From Salinibacterium sp. (GTDB lineage: Bacteria; Actinomycetota; Actinomycetes; Actinomycetales; Microbacteriaceae), in assembly GCA_004297555.1 (NCBI GenBank), contig SCSV01000274.1, forward strand, positions 1 through 9,214: a DNA stretch of 9,214 nucleotides, read 5' to 3'. Below the pieces are notes generated by a model. That model ran no database searches. It saw nothing but the letters and a program-made list of their open reading frames with translations, and had not been told where the DNA came from. Shown piece by piece: positions 6,192 through 9,214 of the stretch (position 1 is the stretch's first letter; each line of letters opens with the position of its first letter). The translations under genes and the position numbers were made by a program.

Positions 6192-8207
6192 CTAGCTAGC
6201 TGCGAACCGCCGGAATGCGACGTAGCAACCGAGACCACCGAGGCCGAGTAGGCCAGCGATCAATGCCAGACCGAGCGGGTCGTTTCCACCTGTGAAGGCC
6301 AGTGTCTTGAGATCACAGCCTTCAGGGAAGGTGAAGTCCAACACCAAGGGGTTCGTCCAGTCGGGGTCCAGACCGTCGGCCTCGAGCGTGGGCTCGGCGA
6401 CCAGGGTCAGTTCCTGCTCGGTCGAAACCGGGTAGGTGCCGGCGGCGGTGGGCACACCGTTCACTGTCCACGAGACTGTGCCTTCATCGAGGGCACCGAT
6501 CGTGAACGATCCCGGTTCGTCACACGTGAGTTGCGTTGACGACTCGATCGGAGTCACGAGCGCACTGGTGGGCAAGCACTGTTCAGTATCTTGCACATCA
6601 AACGTCCAGGTTGACGGGTCCGGTTCGAGGATGAATCCGTCAGCAGCCGTTGCCTGCACGGTGTGCGAACCAGGAGTGACCTCCGTGTACTCGCTCGTCA
6701 CGACGTTGCCATCGATCGTGTAGATCAGTCGCGGGTCAAGTGACACTCGGATCCAACTCGTGAATGGGCTGTCTTGATCGAAGCTCAAGCACGAGGAGGC
6801 GGTCGGGTCGGTGTCAATGAAGACCTCGCAGTCGGACTTGAAGGTCTGGTCTCCAAGGTCACCGCTGAACGTGACGACCTGGTCGCCAGCGAACTTGTAC
6901 CCGTCAGCCGGAGTCGCCGTCACCGTGTAGGCACCGTAAAGTCCATTGCCCAAGGTGAGCTCGTAGACAACACCCGTCGTCGTCGGAAGGACGATCGATC
7001 CGTCCACGCCACAGTCACCAACCGGGGTAACGGTGGGAGCGACCGGCGTCACGACTGGGTAGCAATCCGACGCGAACGTCTGTGCTCCAAGGTCACCACT
7101 AAACGTGACGATCTGGTTGCCAGCGAACTTGTAACCATCGTCCGGAGTCGCCGTCACCGTGTAGGGACCGTACAGCCCGTTGCCGAAGGTGAGCTCGTAC
7201 ACAACACCCGTCGTCGTCGGGAGCACAACCGATCCGTCGACACCACACTCAGCGACCGGAGTGACCGTTGGAGCAACCGGAGTCACCAGGATCAAGCACG
7301 CTGAGTCTGGCGCAGGAACGGTGTAGCTCCAGGAGGTCGTGCCGTTCAGCACAATCCACGATGGGTCGCCTTCAGCCTTGACCTGAATCTGGGTTCCGAC
7401 TGGGGCGCTGTAGGTTCCTGCAGCAGTCTCAACGTACGGGCCAGCTCCGTTGAGTCGCACCGAGTAGACAACACCATCCGTGCTGGGGATCGTGTAGCTG
7501 CCATCGGTGGTGTCACCGGAGTCGGTGCAGGTCGCCGGCTGGAACACCGGAGCGGTCGCTGTCTTGCCCGGTGAACAGTCGGAGGCGAGAATCTCGCTGC
7601 CCGTGAATCCGGAGAAGTCTGTTGTCAGATTCTTACCGGGATAGGTGAACGGGGTCCACACGCCATCGATCTGCTCCCAGTAGACAAAGCTCGGGATGAT
7701 GTCCTTGTCGTGCTGGGTCTGGTGTTGGCTCGACAGAATCGCGCCGCTGCCATCGATGGTTTCACTCACCCAACCCTGCGCCGCGGTATCGGGGGGCGTG
7801 GCGTGACAGATCGTCACTGGATTGCGGTTGGGTACGCACGAGGGGAAGTCGTGGTCGGCCAAGGTCTTGGAGTCGCTGTTGGTTGCACCATCTGACCACT
7901 GACCCGACAAGGTCAACGTCTTGTTGGTCACACCAGGAAGCACCTCGGTGTAGGTCTTGGTCTGACCGGCTGTCAGCGTCTCCCCGACCGGAACGAGCGA
8001 TGTGTCGCTCGAACTCGTGATCGTTTCGGTGAGGCCAGCGTTGTTCGCAACCGACCACGTGACTTGGTACTTGAAGTCGCTCGTACAGGAGACATCCGCA
8101 CTAATGCTGAGCGACGTGTGGGTTGCATTGGCAGAGACGGCGCCGGTGAAGACCATGACGAGGGCCAGAGCGGCCGTCGCGACCGACGCGAGAATTTTCT
8201 TAAACAT
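6192..8207 (-). CDS. Sortase-anchored (LAFTG) modular surface protein of unknown function
   Basis: The product is 671 aa, starting at the ATG at 8207, which is preceded by GAAAG about 11 nt upstream. Residues 1-28 are a Sec signal peptide: FKK, a hydrophobic core, and probable cleavage after ANA at 28. Residues 41-124 form a beta-rich module. Residues 134-211 hold an ICHATPPDTA...HQTQHDKDIIPSF segment; I recognise this ICHAT-type region from other actinobacterial secreted proteins but know no function for it. Residues 227-631 comprise five divergent copies of one Cys-bracketed beta-rich module, two of them 87% identical. At the C-terminus come LAFTG (636-640; DNA 6288-6302), a hydrophobic helix and FRR, the arrangement of a cell-wall sorting signal. 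LAxTG is the preference of class E sortases in high-GC Gram-positives. An enzyme active site is not visible; an adhesin or structural role is inference. No sortase gene is in the window. The frame is open upstream to 8348, but that stretch is not signal-peptide-like. Confidence 0.9.
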   Translation of the reverse strand: MFKKILASVATAALALVMVFTGAVSANATHTSLSISADVSCTSDFKYQVTWSVANNAGLTETITSSSDTSLVPVGETLTAGQTKTYTEVLPGVTNKTLTLSGQWSDGATNSDSKTLADHDFPSCVPNRNPVTICHATPPDTAAQGWVSETIDGSGAILSSQHQTQHDKDIIPSFVYWEQIDGVWTPFTYPGKNLTTDFSGFTGSEILASDCSPGKTATAPVFQPATCTDSGDTTDGSYTIPSTDGVVYSVRLNGAGPYVETAAGTYSAPVGTQIQVKAEGDPSWIVLNGTTSWSYTVPAPDSACLILVTPVAPTVTPVAECGVDGSVVLPTTTGVVYELTFGNGLYGPYTVTATPDDGYKFAGNQIVTFSGDLGAQTFASDCYPVVTPVAPTVTPVGDCGVDGSIVLPTTTGVVYELTLGNGLYGAYTVTATPADGYKFAGDQVVTFSGDLGDQTFKSDCEVFIDTDPTASSCLSFDQDSPFTSWIRVSLDPRLIYTIDGNVVTSEYTEVTPGSHTVQATAADGFILEPDPSTWTFDVQDTEQCLPTSALVTPIESSTQLTCDEPGSFTIGALDEGTVSWTVNGVPTAAGTYPVSTEQELTLVAEPTLEADGLDPDWTNPLVLDFTFPEGCDLKTLAFTGGNDPLGLALIAGLLGLGGLGCYVAFRRFAAS
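6828..7052 (-). repeat. Surface-protein repeat copy B (residues 386-460)
   Basis: Second copy of the 75-residue unit, beginning VTPVAPTVTPVGDCGVDG and ending FKSDC. Only ten residues differ from copy A, mostly conservatively (V/I, F/L, E/D). Three residues (YPV) separate the two copies. Both keep the bracketing cysteines (C399 and C460 here; C321 and C382 in copy A). Confidence 0.92.
7062..7286 (-). repeat. Surface-protein repeat copy A (residues 308-382)
   Basis: This codes for a 75-residue unit beginning VTPVAPTVTPVAECGVDG and ending FASDC. It matches copy B in 65 of 75 residues by hand count, with a 78-residue (234-bp) period. DNA similarity is also high, for example around the segment for LPTTTGVVYEL. 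This indicates a fairly recent in-frame tandem duplication within the gene. Confidence 0.92.
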
Positions 8208-8377
8208 GTTGCGCTGCTTTCGGGTAGGGCAGAGCCATCGGGTGGGGAGAACGCTCGCCGGGGGGTCGACGCGCGAGATGACTCTACCCCCGAACAGGCG
8301 CCACACAAAAGGGGGGTGAGCAACTTTTTTTGAGGAATGCTGATTCATGATGCGCAGCTATCGGGTAGGCTCGCGCG

Positions 8378-8421
8378 CTCGGAAATCCGAGTGAATGGGG
8401 TACAAATCTGGCGCACCCCAT
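8378..8421. repeat. Two adjacent short inverted repeats
   Basis: The first, CTCGGA-AA-TCCGAG at 8378-8391, is a 14-bp palindrome with a 2-base centre. The second has arms ATGGGGT (8395-8401) and ACCCCAT (8415-8421) around a 13-base loop. Neither is followed by a T-run on either strand, so they are not standard terminators. The 14-bp palindrome could be an operator; both could form hairpins in a surface-protein leader RNA. Function is inferred only. Confidence 0.6.
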
Positions 8422-8447
8422 AGTGCGGGGGGAGGGATTGGGGGATG

Positions 8448-8501
8448 GCGCAAGCGCGCGCCGACAATCACGTCGGGGGCCGCTGCAGCGCGCACTTGCG
8501 C
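8448..8501 (-). repeat. 54-bp inverted repeat with nested hairpin
   Basis: The arms are 8448-8460 and 8489-8501, 13 bases each. As DNA they match at 12 of 13 positions. In minus-strand RNA the odd position becomes a U·G wobble, so the stem pairs fully, whereas plus-strand RNA would have a C·A mismatch. Inside, CCGAC-N6-GTCGG (8461-8476) forms a second hairpin directly against one arm, leaving a 12-base bulge on the other side. No U-tract follows, so an intrinsic terminator is unlikely. It lies 240 bp upstream of the surface-protein start. Confidence 0.65.
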
Positions 8502-8644
8502 AAGGGGGTTGGGCTAAAATCGCTGTTCGATCAGGAGCAGTGTGCTCAACTCAATCGGGTTATACGACTCGCATTTCTCACCTAAAAACTGCCACTCGTC
8601 TCGGGAGAAAGTACTTCATGTGCTCTCTTCGCGAGTGCACTGCC

Positions 8645-8675
8645 AATATACCACCTTCATCCGAATGGGGGACAA
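8645..8675 (-). promoter_or_regulatory. Candidate extended -10 promoter, reading toward the surface-protein gene
   Basis: On the minus strand TTGTCC (8675-8670) is followed after 19 bases by TATATT (8650-8645). The -10 is preceded by TGG, giving an extended -10 (TGnTATATT). The spacer is longer than the ideal 17, but the extended -10 could compensate. Transcription would begin near 8638, giving a leader of about 430 nt before the surface-protein ATG. No experimental evidence is available from sequence. Confidence 0.35.
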
Positions 8676-8715
8676 CCACCATTTCTGGGGCAGACCACCC
8701 GGTCGCCTTGCGCGG

Positions 8716-9214
8716 CTAGTGCACATACTCCAGCAGATCAAATCCCACCGTGCGCATCGCATCCAGCACCCTCAGGCGAGCCGCCAAGCCGTCATCGTTG
8801 AACTGGATCGATACGGCATAGGACACCGCACGGTTCGCTCCCCGCAGCGCGCCGGCCTCCGCGCGAACGCCCGGAGCGGTGCCGGTCTTGTTGACGAGAA
8901 GCGTGTTGTGGTCGGCGCCGCGGTGTGAGAGCGGGTCGAGGCCGAAAGCGCTCGCGACGAGCGAGAGGTCGCTATTGAGTGAGAGCCACCCCATGACGCG
9001 CTGGCTGGTCAGGGCATCCACGATCTCGTTGCGGGCGAGTGAGCCGAAGAGCCAACTGAGCTCGGCAGTCGAACCCACGGAGAGTTGCGGTGCGTCATCG
9101 GGTCCGCGACTATCGCGCACTAGGTCAAGCAGCGCAGTGCGCGTGAGGCCCAGGGATTCGGTGCGATCGCGCACCGCACTTAAGCCAACTTGGCGAAGGA
9201 GCACGTTGGTCGCG
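8716..9214 (-). CDS. Serine hydrolase of the class A beta-lactamase fold, N-terminal part outside window
   Basis: The last 165 residues and the TAG stop are present; the gene enters from the right edge, so the SxxK nucleophile region is not seen. The fragment opens with ATNVLLRQVG, which corresponds to the residues directly after the SDN motif of class A enzymes. It contains NKTGTAPGVRAEAG, the KTG triad motif (DNA 8889-8881), and a final beta-strand/helix pair typical of the fold. Between these, the omega-loop region reads LVRDSRGPDDAPQLSVGSTAEL, with no WEPELN-like Glu166-Asn170 element. A true penicillin-hydrolysing beta-lactamase is therefore less likely than a beta-lactamase-related secreted hydrolase or transpeptidase-like protein. 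Whether it is functionally linked to the surface-protein gene downstream is unknown; 508 bp separate them. Confidence 0.85.
   Translation of the reverse strand, partial: ATNVLLRQVGLSAVRDRTESLGLTRTALLDLVRDSRGPDDAPQLSVGSTAELSWLFGSLARNEIVDALTSQRVMGWLSLNSDLSLVASAFGLDPLSHRGADHNTLLVNKTGTAPGVRAEAGALRGANRAVSYAVSIQFNDDGLAARLRVLDAMRTVGFDLLEYVH

Larger units (their letters stand above)
8208..8715. other. 508-bp non-coding region with promoter-like sites and inverted repeats
   Basis: This stretch separates the serine hydrolase fragment from the surface-protein gene; both lie on the minus strand. The open frames on either strand here have no family resemblance, no good ribosome-binding site, or are antisense to the neighbours, so I see no convincing protein gene. 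The right half (about 8510-8710) is visibly AT-richer than the genes. Contents, read in the minus direction, are a promoter-like site (8675-8645), a 13-codon frame (8619-8578), a 54-bp inverted repeat (8501-8448), two smaller inverted repeats (8421-8378), an A7 run (8331-8325), and G/C-run-rich sequence up to the surface-protein start. A weak alternative promoter, TTGTGT (8308-8303) N16 TAGAGT (8286-8281), lies nearer that start. Confidence 0.6.

Noticed and set aside
6774..7304. Plus-strand open frame of 176 codons with internally repeated Arg/Asp-rich protein
   Set aside because: It is antisense to the two near-identical repeats of the surface-protein gene; its own repetition is a by-product of that duplication and it has no family resemblance.
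8259..8292. CGGGGG/CCCCCG pairing in the surface-protein leader as a hairpin
   Set aside because: Several alternative pairings of the neighbouring G and C runs are equally good, so no specific structure can be claimed by eye.
8317..8334. T7 run on the plus strand as a possible intrinsic terminator
   Set aside because: No GC-rich inverted repeat precedes the run, and no plus-strand gene ends nearby.
8208..8715. CRISPR array, tRNA or insertion sequence in the non-coding region
   Set aside because: There are no regularly spaced direct repeats, no cloverleaf-like TψC/anticodon arms, and no transposase fragment or terminal inverted repeats with target duplication.
8423..8719. Plus-strand open frame of 98 codons in the intergenic region
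   Set aside because: Composition is irregular, there is no recognisable domain, and it runs through the inverted repeat; no supporting ribosome-binding site pattern or context.
8542..8928. Plus-strand open frame of 128 codons
   Set aside because: Its second half is antisense to the serine hydrolase gene and the first half resembles nothing known.

Overview
The window looks like chromosomal DNA of a high-GC Gram-positive actinobacterium, most likely of the Microbacteriaceae type. Three things point there: the GC-rich coding sequence, a coproporphyrin-dependent haem cluster that includes HemQ/ChdC, and a secreted protein ending in an LAxTG (class E) sortase signal. I cannot name the genus from sequence alone.

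Positions 1-4916 hold five genes on the minus strand, read right to left: hemE, hemY (cgoX), hemQ (chdC), hemH (cpfC) and hemC, which runs off the left edge. Three of the four junctions overlap (11, 4 and 4 nt) and the fourth gap is 49 nt, so this looks like one translationally coupled operon. hemA (4935-6173) diverges from it on the plus strand, with only 18 bp between the hemE and hemA start codons. Together these enzymes make glutamate-1-semialdehyde precursor (HemA), hydroxymethylbilane (HemC) and coproporphyrinogen III (HemE). They then oxidise the latter (HemY), insert iron (HemH) and decarboxylate coprohaem to haem b (HemQ). hemB, hemL and hemD are not in the window; hemB and hemL may lie further left.

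Positions 6192-8207 (minus strand, tail-to-tail with hemA, 18 bp apart) encode a 671-residue exported protein. It has a signal peptide, seven successive modules each bracketed by a cysteine pair, a near-identical 78-residue tandem duplication, and a C-terminal LAFTG sorting signal. Its ligand or function is unknown. It completely lacks a hexamer (GGATGC) that is very frequent in the flanking genes.

Positions 8208-8715 contain no convincing protein gene. On the minus strand they carry a promoter-like extended -10, followed by several inverted repeats. One of these is a 13-bp stem that pairs fully only as minus-strand RNA, so the region could be a long structured leader of the surface-protein gene or a small RNA. 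Positions 8716-9214 hold the C-terminal part of a class A beta-lactamase-fold serine hydrolase that lacks the usual omega-loop glutamate motif.

The haem genes are conventional. The most novel-looking parts are the Cys-bracketed modular surface protein and the structured 508-bp region upstream of it.
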